A DNA stretch of 6,083 nucleotides, from positions 1 through 6,083 of the forward strand of contig CALCCW010000297.1 of assembly GCA_937900185.1 (NCBI GenBank), written 5' to 3'. The translations under genes and the position numbers were made by a program. Position 1 is the first letter of the stretch; every line of letters begins with the position of its first letter. Below the pieces are notes generated by a model. That model was given only the letters and a program-made list of their open reading frames with translations. It was not told where the DNA came from and did no database searches. Positions 1 through 6,083 of the stretch are shown piece after piece. The DNA comes from QQUK01 sp913009765 (GTDB lineage Bacteria > Zixibacteria > MSB-5A5 > GN15 > FEB-12).

Positions 1-41
1 TACGTGATCTGTCGTGGTAGCACGGCTTTAGAATATTGCCA
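1..41. other. Unassigned sequence outside the library adapter
   Basis: These bases lie outside the P5 adapter and are separated from the insert by the adapter and a poly-T tract. They are therefore not contiguous with the genes that follow in the source genome. I recognise no gene, RNA or vector in them. They may be low-quality read tail or a chimeric read joined by the assembler. An open frame that runs through here into the adapter is not a gene. Confidence 0.6.
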
Positions 42-95
42 TTTTCTTTTTTCTTTTCTTTTTTTTTATTTTTTTTCTCTTTTTTTTTTTTTTTT
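42..95. repeat. Poly-T low-complexity tract (sequencing artefact)
   Basis: The tract is almost entirely T with scattered C and two A, and ends in an uninterrupted run of 16 T (80-95) directly before the P5 adapter. Flow-cell P5 oligonucleotides carry a poly-T spacer 5' of this same sequence, and reads that run past the end of a short fragment commonly decay into homopolymer. Both facts make a technical origin much more likely than a genomic T-tract. The Phe-rich peptides it encodes are false. Confidence 0.85.
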
Positions 96-153
96 AATGA
101 TACGGCGACCACCGAGATCTACACTCTTTCCCTACACGACGCTCTTCCGATCT
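96..153 (+). other. Illumina P5 / TruSeq universal adapter (contamination)
   Basis: The 58 bases begin AATGATACGGCGACCACCGA and end GACGCTCTTCCGATCT, which is the complete TruSeq universal adapter including the read 1 primer site. Its translation yields peptides such as MIRRPPRSTLFPYTTLF and NDTATTEIYTLSLHDALPI, familiar contaminants of metagenome protein sets. The open frames at 4-189 and 36-242 are made of the poly-T tract plus this adapter and should not be annotated as proteins. The real insert starts at about 154. Confidence 0.99.
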
Positions 154-154
154 T

Positions 155-1126
155 GGAAGATCAGCTTTGCAGATGTCTTCATCTATTAGGGATGAAAACG
201 GAATTTTCAAACCATCAGATTTTAATCCTACGGTTTCTTTAAGCAGCTCTACTATTTCAGCATCTGGTGAAGAAAGCAGAACTGCTGTATTTGATGACAG
301 CCAATCCGCTATTGCTATTCCTATTGAAATAACACAAAAAACGATTACTTCAAATCAAATTGGGGAAGAGGGATTGTTGATTGTAGAATATAGCTTACAT
401 AACAATTCGGTAGAAACAATTACAGATTTGCATTTAGGGCTGTTACATGATTTTGATCTTTCTGATAATGACCAGTTAGAATATGATCCTTCTCTTTCGC
501 TTATATATCAGCAAAATAATTCTGATATGTTTGTAGGTGTTGTTGCTTTAAAAAATTTATCATCGTTTAAAATGTTTGAAAACCTTTCGGGGAAAAAAGG
601 ATTTACAAATAGTGAATTACTTACAATAATGTCTGATACAGCCAATGATATTCGTGATACTATAACCGGTGATTTGATGTTTATGACATCTACAAATAAA
701 TTTTCACTGACATCTAATGAATCGTTTGATGTTGCCTATGCGTATGTATGCGGAAATACTTTAAATGAACTTTATGATAATGCTGTAATTGCCAAACAAA
801 AATATGATATTACCACTGACTTAAATGACAATACTTTAAGTCTGCCAAAACAGTTTGAGCTTTTCCAAAATTATCCGAATCCGTTTAACCCCACGACAAA
901 AATACAATTCAATCTTGCAGCAACGTCTGAAATTAAACTTGAAGTTTATAATGTTTTAGGACAAAAAGTTAAAACTATCGCAGATACAAAACTTTCCGCA
1001 GGCGTTCATGAATATCAATGGGATGCGACCGATGATGCTAATCAATCAGTAGCAAGCGGTATATATTTCTATAGACTAAGCAATGATGAACAATTTAAAA
1101 CGCATAAAATGACGCTTTTGAAATAA
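155..1126 (+). CDS. T9SS cargo protein with C-terminal sorting domain, 5'-truncated
   Basis: This is the 3' part of a secreted protein, exported to the periplasm and then through the type IX system. The reading frame is open from the first insert codon (155) and runs 323 codons to a TAA. The TTG at 167 and ATG at 173 have no ribosome site and lie only a few codons inside the adapter junction, so the true start is missing. The first ~230 visible residues form a beta-rich region with a stretch reading ITDLHLGLLHDFDL and a later SFDVAYAYVCGN. Comparable stretches precede the sorting domain in secreted S8 (subtilisin-like) proteins of FCB bacteria, but no catalytic residues are in view, so a protease identity is inference. 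The last ~90 residues are a clear type A sorting domain: FELFQNYPNPFNPTT near visible residues 234-248, then LEVYNVLGQKV, a GVHEYQWDATD strand, ASGIYFYRL and the terminal MTLLK. The M6 protease gene follows 75 bp downstream with no visible terminator between, so the two may be co-transcribed. Confidence 0.88.
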   Translation, partial: GRSALQMSSSIRDENGIFKPSDFNPTVSLSSSTISASGEESRTAVFDDSQSAIAIPIEITQKTITSNQIGEEGLLIVEYSLHNNSVETITDLHLGLLHDFDLSDNDQLEYDPSLSLIYQQNNSDMFVGVVALKNLSSFKMFENLSGKKGFTNSELLTIMSDTANDIRDTITGDLMFMTSTNKFSLTSNESFDVAYAYVCGNTLNELYDNAVIAKQKYDITTDLNDNTLSLPKQFELFQNYPNPFNPTTKIQFNLAATSEIKLEVYNVLGQKVKTIADTKLSAGVHEYQWDATDDANQSVASGIYFYRLSNDEQFKTHKMTLLK

Positions 1127-1201
1127 GACTTTACTTTAATGGAACTGATAGATATTATTTTTGGTAGAATATAACTTTAGAATAAACAAAGGCTCTATAT
1201 A

Positions 1202-3973
1202 ATGTTTTCGATAAAAAATATAAGTATAACATTACTCTTCTTTCTCCTCGCAGTGAGTTTTTCTGCCCGCATCGCCTATGCAGTGGCTCCTTCTGATGAT
1301 GTGATTACAAAGTGGAAGAAGGATGGTGTATATGGAAAAAAGATGGAAATGCTTGATGATTTTCATAAACGAGGTGGATGTTCTCCGGTGGAAAACATTT
1401 TTCATAAAAATAATAAATCTCTAGCAACCGGTGTAGATGTTGTTGATACAATACGTGTATTAGTGTTGTTAGTTGATTTCTCCGATCATCCTGCTGATGG
1501 ACAAGCTCTTTTCGGAACGCCTGCTGATTTTGATTCAATCTTATTCTCTGAAGGTTACCATAATCCAACCGGCTCAATGACTGATTACTACTTGGAAAAT
1601 TCGTATGGAAAGCTCTTCATACAAGGTGAGATTTTTGGCTGGTATCGTATGCCTTTAACGTATGCTCAATACACCGGCGGTGGTTCAGGTATTCAAATGA
1701 CAACACCTAACTCTCAAACTCTTGTAAATGACGCTATAACGATTGCTGATTCGGATGTAGATTTCTCTAAATATGATTTTAATAATGATGGTGTTTGTGA
1801 CGGTGTTATTGTAATCCATTCAGGACCGGGTGCTGAAGGGACAGGTTCAGACGACGATATATGGTCTCATAAATGGAATATACCCGCTAAGCGTACCTTA
1901 GATGGAGTTGATGTTTATAATTACAACATTAACCCCGAAGAATATATCAAATTTGGAGGGACAGAGCTTTCTCCGATCGGTGTCTTTTGTCATGAGTACG
2001 GACATTTCTTGGGACTCCCTGATTTATATGATACAGATTATTATCCTGAGTCTTCCGATGGTCTTGGAAAATGGTCACTAATGGCTTCAGGGAACTATAA
2101 CGGAGATTCAAAACTGCCGGCACATTTTGATCCGTGGTGTAAAAACCAACTTGGTTTTTTAAACTTAATTGATGTTACCGACAACCTTTATAATATAGAT
2201 ATCCCACAAGTAGAAACATCTCCAACAGCATTCAAATTGCACAATTCATTGACAGGACCTGATGAATATTTTATTGTTGAAAACAGACAGCAAGTCGGAT
2301 TTGATAAAGCCCTCCCCGGAAACGGTCTTTTGATTTATCATGTTGATGAAACACGAAAGTCTATTTCTCAAAATAATGATTATACTCGGTATTGGGTCGG
2401 ATTGGAACAAGCTGATGGAAACGATCAATTAGCTTTTGCTGTCAATAATAGCGGAGATAATGGTGACCCTTTCCCGGGATTTACTAATAAACGAGAGTTT
2501 AATTTTTTTTCTATTCCAAATTCGGATTTATACGATGGGGAACCCTCTCAAGTGTCTGTATGGAATATCTCTAATTCAGATTCTATTATGAATGCCGATC
2601 TTGATATAGCATATTCGAGACCGTGGATTGAAACAACAGGTATAAATCCATTTGTTATGGCTGATGCAGATGCTGACGGTATTTTAGAAGCTGGGGAATC
2701 CGTACAATTTTTCTTTTCAATAAATAACCAAATGAGAGTTTCTCAAAATGTTCATGCAAGTTTATCAAGTAAGAACTCCGGTCTGCAGTTTACACAAAAT
2801 GATATTACTATAACAGGAAATTTTAATACTTCTACTTTTGAAAATCCATTCACACCTATTGAATTTACTGTACCGGATACATTGACGCCACAAATTGATT
2901 CGTTTTTCTTAACTATTACAACTGATTCATTGGATGAATTGTCTCAGCCTGTTAACGGCAGTTATACGTATTCTAAAACATTTGGTTTTGAAGTAACTCT
3001 CGGTAAACCTAATGTTTTAGTTGTTGATGCAGACAGAGGAGCCTCTTTTGAAGAAAAAATCGAGAAATCCTTATATGAAAACCGGGTTCCATCTGATACT
3101 TGGCATAAAAATATCTCAGGAACTCCGACAATAAATGATTTATTACCGTATGATATTATTCTTTGGCATACCGGAGAAGAGGTCGATTCAGGAGCTATTG
3201 ATGCGGCGGATATCGCTGTCATGAAACAATTTATGGATAACGGAAAAAATATAATGCTCTCAACTGTGAGTGGTGTTGATGATATTATGAATATTGACTC
3301 AACATTATTAATCGACTATTTCCATGCACGACGAGATTCATCTTATCTTCATTTTGAATTTACCGGAGTTCAGGGTAATCCGGTAGGAGACAATTTAAAA
3401 TTTAGACCTCTGTCAGCTAATTATTATCCTATTACAACCCTTATACCATCCGGTTCGGGAATGCCCGCTTTTACGGTTGGTTTTGTTCAAAGTAATACCG
3501 AAATTTGTGGTGTCACATATGAAGGTTCATATAAATCAGCACTGATTACTTTTGCTGTTGATTTAATTGATGATACTAAAACAACACATAATCACACAGT
3601 TGATCTTATCTCAAAAGTTATTGATTTCTTTGGAGGCGTTTCAACTGCAATTTATGACGGCAACCCGTTTGAGCATCTACCTAACTCATTTGAACTCGCC
3701 CAAAATTATCCCAATCCGTTTAATCCGACTACAACTATCAGTTATACAATTAGACCTACTGATGAAAAAGGTGCGGTAACAAAACTTGAGGTATTTAATA
3801 TCATGGGGCAGAAAGTTGTCACCTTAGTCAATGAAGCCCAAATTCCGGGTATGTATGAAGTCCAATGGGATGGCACTAATGCCGGGAATCAGCAAGTTGC
3901 TTCTGGTATATATTTCTACCGTCTCATACGAGGTAGCGAAGGAAATACAAAAAAAATGACTCTTCTGAAATAA
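1202..3973 (+). CDS. M6-family (immune inhibitor A-like) metalloprotease with T9SS sorting domain
   Basis: This is a complete 923-residue secreted zinc metalloprotease. The ATG at 1202 is supported by AAAGG at 1188-1192 with a 9-base spacer and by a signal peptide: basic MFSIKN, a hydrophobic core, and probable cleavage after AYA near residue 27. A short propeptide-like region precedes the catalytic domain (about 75-400). That domain contains DFNNDG at 192-197, the zinc-binding motif HEYGHFLGLPDLYD at 264-277 (HExxHxxGxPD, catalytic Glu265), SLMASG at 292-297 with a probable Met-turn Met294, and VENRQ...IYHVDE at 359-383, all typical of M6 peptidases. After it come an acidic, possibly calcium-binding loop ADADADGILEAGE (487-499) opening a beta-sandwich-like region, and a segment from about 602 (KPNVLVVDADRG, then ILWHTGEE at 653-660) with the alternating beta/alpha look of a glutamine-amidotransferase-like fold. 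The T9SS type A sorting domain occupies 828-923 (NYPNPFNPTT at 835-844, C-terminus MTLLK). Family and export route are secure. The substrate is unknown, and the accessory-domain assignments are inference. Confidence 0.95.
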   Translation: MFSIKNISITLLFFLLAVSFSARIAYAVAPSDDVITKWKKDGVYGKKMEMLDDFHKRGGCSPVENIFHKNNKSLATGVDVVDTIRVLVLLVDFSDHPADGQALFGTPADFDSILFSEGYHNPTGSMTDYYLENSYGKLFIQGEIFGWYRMPLTYAQYTGGGSGIQMTTPNSQTLVNDAITIADSDVDFSKYDFNNDGVCDGVIVIHSGPGAEGTGSDDDIWSHKWNIPAKRTLDGVDVYNYNINPEEYIKFGGTELSPIGVFCHEYGHFLGLPDLYDTDYYPESSDGLGKWSLMASGNYNGDSKLPAHFDPWCKNQLGFLNLIDVTDNLYNIDIPQVETSPTAFKLHNSLTGPDEYFIVENRQQVGFDKALPGNGLLIYHVDETRKSISQNNDYTRYWVGLEQADGNDQLAFAVNNSGDNGDPFPGFTNKREFNFFSIPNSDLYDGEPSQVSVWNISNSDSIMNADLDIAYSRPWIETTGINPFVMADADADGILEAGESVQFFFSINNQMRVSQNVHASLSSKNSGLQFTQNDITITGNFNTSTFENPFTPIEFTVPDTLTPQIDSFFLTITTDSLDELSQPVNGSYTYSKTFGFEVTLGKPNVLVVDADRGASFEEKIEKSLYENRVPSDTWHKNISGTPTINDLLPYDIILWHTGEEVDSGAIDAADIAVMKQFMDNGKNIMLSTVSGVDDIMNIDSTLLIDYFHARRDSSYLHFEFTGVQGNPVGDNLKFRPLSANYYPITTLIPSGSGMPAFTVGFVQSNTEICGVTYEGSYKSALITFAVDLIDDTKTTHNHTVDLISKVIDFFGGVSTAIYDGNPFEHLPNSFELAQNYPNPFNPTTTISYTIRPTDEKGAVTKLEVFNIMGQKVVTLVNEAQIPGMYEVQWDGTNAGNQQVASGIYFYRLIRGSEGNTKKMTLLK

Positions 3974-3997
3974 ATATAAAGTCCAACTATTTATTTC

Positions 3998-4033
3998 AAT
4001 AGCCGCTCTTTCTATGGAGCGGCTATTTCTTTA
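3998..4033 (+). terminator. Rho-independent terminator after the M6 protease gene
   Basis: A perfect 11-bp stem, AATAGCCGCTC (3998-4008) pairing with GAGCGGCTATT (4017-4027), encloses an 8-base loop and is followed by the T-rich tail TTTCTTTAT. It starts 24 bases after the stop codon, so it would end transcripts from the secreted-protein genes and insulate the iron operon downstream. The inverse orientation lacks an equally good tail. Confidence 0.9.
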
Positions 4034-4088
4034 TCTGCCAACAAGTTAAAACTAATCAAAAAAAGTTGAGATTATATTGTTTTTTCTC

Positions 4089-4116
4089 TTGACATTTTGC
4101 CGATATGTAGTATAGT
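4089..4116 (+). promoter_or_regulatory. Sigma70-type promoter of the fur-feoAB operon
   Basis: A perfect -35 hexamer TTGACA (4089-4094) is separated by 16 bases from a near-consensus -10 TATAGT (4111-4116). Transcription would begin around 4122-4124, giving a leader of about 35 bases before the regulator ATG at 4158. The -10 is immediately followed by a Fur-box-like dyad, so promoter and operator are tightly joined. I saw no equally good promoter between the regulator gene and feoA, which suggests this one drives the whole operon. Confidence 0.8.
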
Positions 4117-4117
4117 T

Positions 4118-4140
4118 GAAAATGAAAGTCGTTTTCATTT
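4118..4140. promoter_or_regulatory. Fur-box-like operator overlapping the transcription start
   Basis: Positions 4118-4136 (GAAAATGAAAGTCGTTTTC) match the classical 19-base Fur box GATAATGATAATCATTATC at 14 of 19 bases by my count. A dyad centred on 4130 pairs AAATGAAA (4120-4127) with TTTCATTT (4133-4140), with a 5-base spacer. The site begins two bases after the -10 and covers the predicted start point, a position where a bound dimer would block initiation. The Fur-family gene begins 18 bases further on, so autoregulation is the natural reading. Related family members (Zur, PerR) use similar AT-rich dyads, so the cognate metal is inferred from the feo genes. Confidence 0.75.
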
Positions 4141-4157
4141 AGGCGTTAAGGACAAAG

Positions 4158-4601
4158 ATGAAAGAATTTTTGCGTACAAAAGGTTTTAAGATGACTCCCC
4201 AGAGAGAGTTGATTTTTCGCTCATTTTTTGAGTTGGAAGAACATGTCTCCGTGGATGAGTTATATGATAAAGTACGTCATCTTGATCGTTCAATTGGTTA
4301 TTCCACTGTTTGGCGTAATCTTAAGCTGATTTGTAAAGTTGGTTTAGCTGAAGAGGTTAACTTGGGCGATGGTATTACTCGATATGATAGAGTAACAAAA
4401 ATTCCTCATGGACACCTTTTTTGTCTATCATGTAAAAAGTTAGAAGAATTTCCGGTAGAGCAACTTGTAGGAATTTTAGCCCGAACAGCAAATGAAAATG
4501 GATTTTCTCCGGAAAATTTCAAAATAGAAATACAAGGCTTTTGTAAAGACTGCCAAAACGATTCATCAAATGTAGTTGAGAGCGGGGAAGATAATGAATA
4601 G
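4158..4601 (+). CDS. fur: Fur-family metal-dependent transcriptional repressor
   Basis: This 147-residue protein has the usual Fur length and layout. The N-terminal winged-helix DNA-binding domain covers about 1-80, with KMTPQRELI (11-19) and the recognition segment SIGYSTVWRNL (45-55). The C-terminal dimerisation and metal domain has PHGHLFCLSC at 83-92. The structural zinc site is intact as two CxxC pairs, Cys89/Cys92 and Cys129/Cys132. By my hand alignment the regulatory metal site is His29, Asp77, His84, His86 and Glu97; Asp77 resembles PerR while Glu97 resembles Fur. The second Fur site is not kept: residues equivalent to E. coli His87 and Asp89 are Pro83 and Gly85. The ATG is supported by TAAGGA at 4147-4152, five bases upstream. 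The gene lies between its own Fur-box promoter and feoAB, which favours an iron-responsive regulator acting on its own operon. Zur- or PerR-like specificity is not excluded by sequence alone. Confidence 0.88.
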   Translation: MKEFLRTKGFKMTPQRELIFRSFFELEEHVSVDELYDKVRHLDRSIGYSTVWRNLKLICKVGLAEEVNLGDGITRYDRVTKIPHGHLFCLSCKKLEEFPVEQLVGILARTANENGFSPENFKIEIQGFCKDCQNDSSNVVESGEDNE

Positions 4602-4688
4602 TTTGATCTTAAGTTCTCTTAGCTATTTTGATGCTGTTGCGGCATATATAAATTTTGTAAATAATAATAAAAAATAAAGGTACTACTG

Positions 4689-4919
4689 ATGACACATTTA
4701 AATAAAATGCAGCCGGGTCAAAAAGGGAAAGTTGTTGGATTCACCGATGACAACAAACTCTCTCGAAGACTTTTAGAGTTAGGTGTTGTTCCGGGACGAG
4801 ATGTAGAGCATGTCCGAAATGCACCGCTTAACGACCCGATGGAAATTCAGATAGGTCCCTGCTGCTTATCACTAAGGCATGCCGAAGCATCTATGGTTAC
4901 GATTGAAATTGACGATTAA
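4689..4919 (+). CDS. feoA: FeoA, small cytoplasmic partner of the ferrous iron transporter
   Basis: This 76-residue SH3-like protein is full length for the family. Recognisable elements are PGQKGKVVGF (9-18), the core LLELGVVPG (28-36), APLNDPMEIQIG (45-56), CLSLRHAEA (59-67) and the terminal strand MVTIEI. FeoA is thought to bind the cytoplasmic part of FeoB and influence its assembly or activity; it is not a transporter itself. AAAGGT at 4676-4681 is a good ribosome site with about 7-8 bases to the ATG. It follows the regulator gene after 87 bases and is followed by feoB after 11 bases, the classic feoAB order. The 87-base gap is AT-rich and I saw no convincing promoter, terminator or second Fur box in it. 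Confidence 0.94.
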   Translation: MTHLNKMQPGQKGKVVGFTDDNKLSRRLLELGVVPGRDVEHVRNAPLNDPMEIQIGPCCLSLRHAEASMVTIEIDD

Positions 4920-4930
4920 TATTTATTCTT

Positions 4931-6033
4931 ATGTCTATTAAATCTGATTCAAAAATTGTGGTCGAGCATGTTATAGCTGTATGCGGAAATCCCAATTGCG
5001 GCAAGACAACAATCTTTAACCAAATTACCGGTTTAAACCAGCATGTCGGAAACTACCCGGGTGTAACGGTTGAACGTGTTATTGGTCAATTCTCACTATC
5101 AAAAAATGACAATCAAAGATATTCTCTAATAGATATTCCCGGCACTTATTCACTGGCAGCTTTTACCCCCGATGAATATATCGCCGCATCTTCACTTTTT
5201 GGAGAAATCAAAAATGACAGACCGCCAGAGGTTATTATTGCGGTTTTAGATGCGACCAATTTAGAACGAAGTTTTTATCTGCTTTTGCAAGTTCTTCAAA
5301 CAAACCTCCCTGTTGTTGTAGCGGTCAATATGATTGATATTGCAAATAAAAGGGGCATCACTGTTGATTGCAAAAAATTATCTGAAATACTTGGTGGAAT
5401 ACCTGTTATCCCTGTTGTCGGAAACAAAGGCGAAGGGATAAAAGAGCTAAAAGAAAAGGCTGTTGAAAGTTTACAACCTACAAAAAGAACTCCTGAAAAA
5501 ATATATTCTAAAGCAACCGAAGATATTTTAGAGTTACTCAAAAAAACATACGGAGATGAAAAACGTTCTCGAGCTCATTATGCTCGAATAATTTTTGATG
5601 TGAATGGGGAAGCTGATAAAAGATTTGTTGCTGAAGTTGGCGGAGAAGCTACAAAAATTCTTAAAGAAGGCAGAGAAAGGATTATCGCAGAAACGGGCTT
5701 TCTTTCTCAAGCAGAAACTTCCGCTTTAACTAAAAAATCTGAAACCATATATGCTCATGCAGTGACCAACGATAGAAAGAACAACTCTTCTAAGACAAGT
5801 AAAATTGATAAAGTTCTTTTGCACCCAATATTAGGTCCGATTCTGTTAGTTCTTATGATGTATTTTGTGTTTCAGTCAATTTTTAGCTGGGCTGAACCGA
5901 TTATGAATATGATTGACTCGTTGTTTGTTGCACTTTCAGGTTTAGTAGAAACCTCCATGGTAGAAGGACCGCTTCGTTCTCTCATTACAGACGGAATAAT
6001 TGGTGGAGTAGGTTCGGTATTAGTTTTTATTCC
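4931..6033 (+). CDS. feoB: FeoB ferrous iron transporter, 3'-truncated by the library end
   Basis: FeoB is the inner-membrane Fe(II) transporter with a fused cytoplasmic G-protein domain. About 367 residues are visible, roughly half of a typical FeoB. The G domain shows G1 GNPNCGKT (19-26), G2 region NYPGVTVE (41-48), G3 DIPGTYSL (68-75) and G4 NMID (133-136). The usual SA-type G5 is replaced by VVGNKGEG after IPVIP. A helical guanine-dissociation-inhibitor-like region follows (about 190-290). The first membrane helix is at about 300-321 (HPILGPILLVLMMYF), then the start of the transport core ending GGVGSVLVFIP, a hallmark FeoB segment. The ATG at 4931 starts 11 bases after the feoA stop and has no Shine-Dalgarno sequence. 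An in-frame TGA at 4910 rules out a longer start, so translation is probably coupled to feoA. The frame continues without a stop into adapter sequence; residues after Pro368 (DRKSTRLNSSH) are adapter, not protein. Confidence 0.96.
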
Positions 6034-6083
6034 AGATCGGAAGAGCACACGTCTGAACTCCAGTCACACTGATATATCTCGTA
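6034..6083 (+). other. Illumina TruSeq index adapter (contamination)
   Basis: The tract begins AGATCGGAAGAGCACACGTC and runs through the read 2 primer/index adapter to 6067, followed by an 8-base index ACTGATAT (6068-6075) and the start of the P7 arm ATCTCGTA. The index corresponds to TruSeq index 25 as I recall it. The first A may be the ligation overhang. This is the genuine end of the insert: feoB is cut here by the library, not mutated. Confidence 0.99.

Noticed and set aside
4..242. Two overlapping Phe-rich small ORFs that look like membrane peptides
   Set aside because: They are encoded by the poly-T tract and the P5 adapter; only the last codons touch real insert, in the wrong frame for the true gene.
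1127..1201. Possible promoter or terminator between the two secreted-protein genes
   Set aside because: TAGAAT at 1165-1170 has no -35 partner at proper spacing, and no stem-loop with a T tail is visible.
1305..1577. 90-codon minus-strand ORF inside the M6 protease gene
   Set aside because: It is antisense to the conserved N-terminal part of the protease, has no ribosome site I could see and resembles no family; a shadow frame. The same applies to minus-strand frames at 2246-2428, 2962-3222 and 5296-5541.
3567..3779. 70-codon plus-strand ORF overlapping the 3' part of the M6 gene
   Set aside because: It lies in an alternative frame across the conserved sorting domain; the protease frame is unbroken and convincing.
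4602..4688. Possible second promoter or Fur box between the regulator gene and feoA
   Set aside because: TTGATG at 4628-4633 is only 11-13 bases from the TATATA/TATAAA stretch, too short for sigma70, and the AT-rich run before feoA only loosely resembles Fur hexamers.
1..6083. CRISPR array, tRNA, rRNA, insertion sequence, toxin-antitoxin or defence system
   Set aside because: No direct-repeat array, tRNA-like cloverleaf, transposase or terminal inverted repeats were seen; all insert sequence is explained by the secreted-protein genes and the iron operon.

Overview
This window looks like one assembled metagenomic or genomic contig that still carries Illumina library sequence at both ends. Positions 96-153 are a complete P5/TruSeq universal adapter, preceded by a poly-T tract. 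Positions 6034-6083 are the TruSeq index adapter, carrying an index that reads ACTGATAT. The biological insert is therefore about 154-6033, and both end genes are cut by the library ends rather than by biology.

The insert is AT-rich and all its genes lie on the + strand. Two large secreted proteins end in type IX secretion (T9SS) sorting domains with the NYPNPFNPTT signature. This form is typical of FCB-group lineages such as Ignavibacteria, Marinimicrobia, Calditrichaeota, KSB1, Zixibacteria and Cloacimonadota. A good sigma70-type promoter (TTGACA/TATAGT), rather than a Bacteroidota-type one, fits an FCB lineage outside classical Bacteroidota. I cannot place it more precisely.

Layout: (1) 155-1126 is the 3' part of a T9SS cargo protein whose N-terminal part is missing, possibly a secreted protease. 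(2) 1202-3973 is a complete M6-family (immune inhibitor A-like) zinc metalloprotease with signal peptide, catalytic domain, accessory domains and T9SS sorting domain. (3) 3998-4033 is a strong rho-independent terminator closing the secreted-protein unit. (4) 4089-4140 is a near-consensus promoter with a Fur-box-like dyad immediately after the -10. (5) 4158-4601 is a Fur-family repressor, 4689-4919 is FeoA and 4931 onward is FeoB, truncated after its first membrane helix.

The likely biology is two adjacent but separate modules: export of extracellular proteases through T9SS, and a self-regulated ferrous iron uptake operon (fur-feoA-feoB) in which the metal-loaded repressor would shut off its own gene and the transporter when iron is sufficient. 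I did not find an undescribed system. The points most worth a second look are the adapter-derived ends and false ORFs, the promoter/operator layout, the mixed Fur/PerR-like metal ligands of the regulator, and the accessory domain in the M6 protease.
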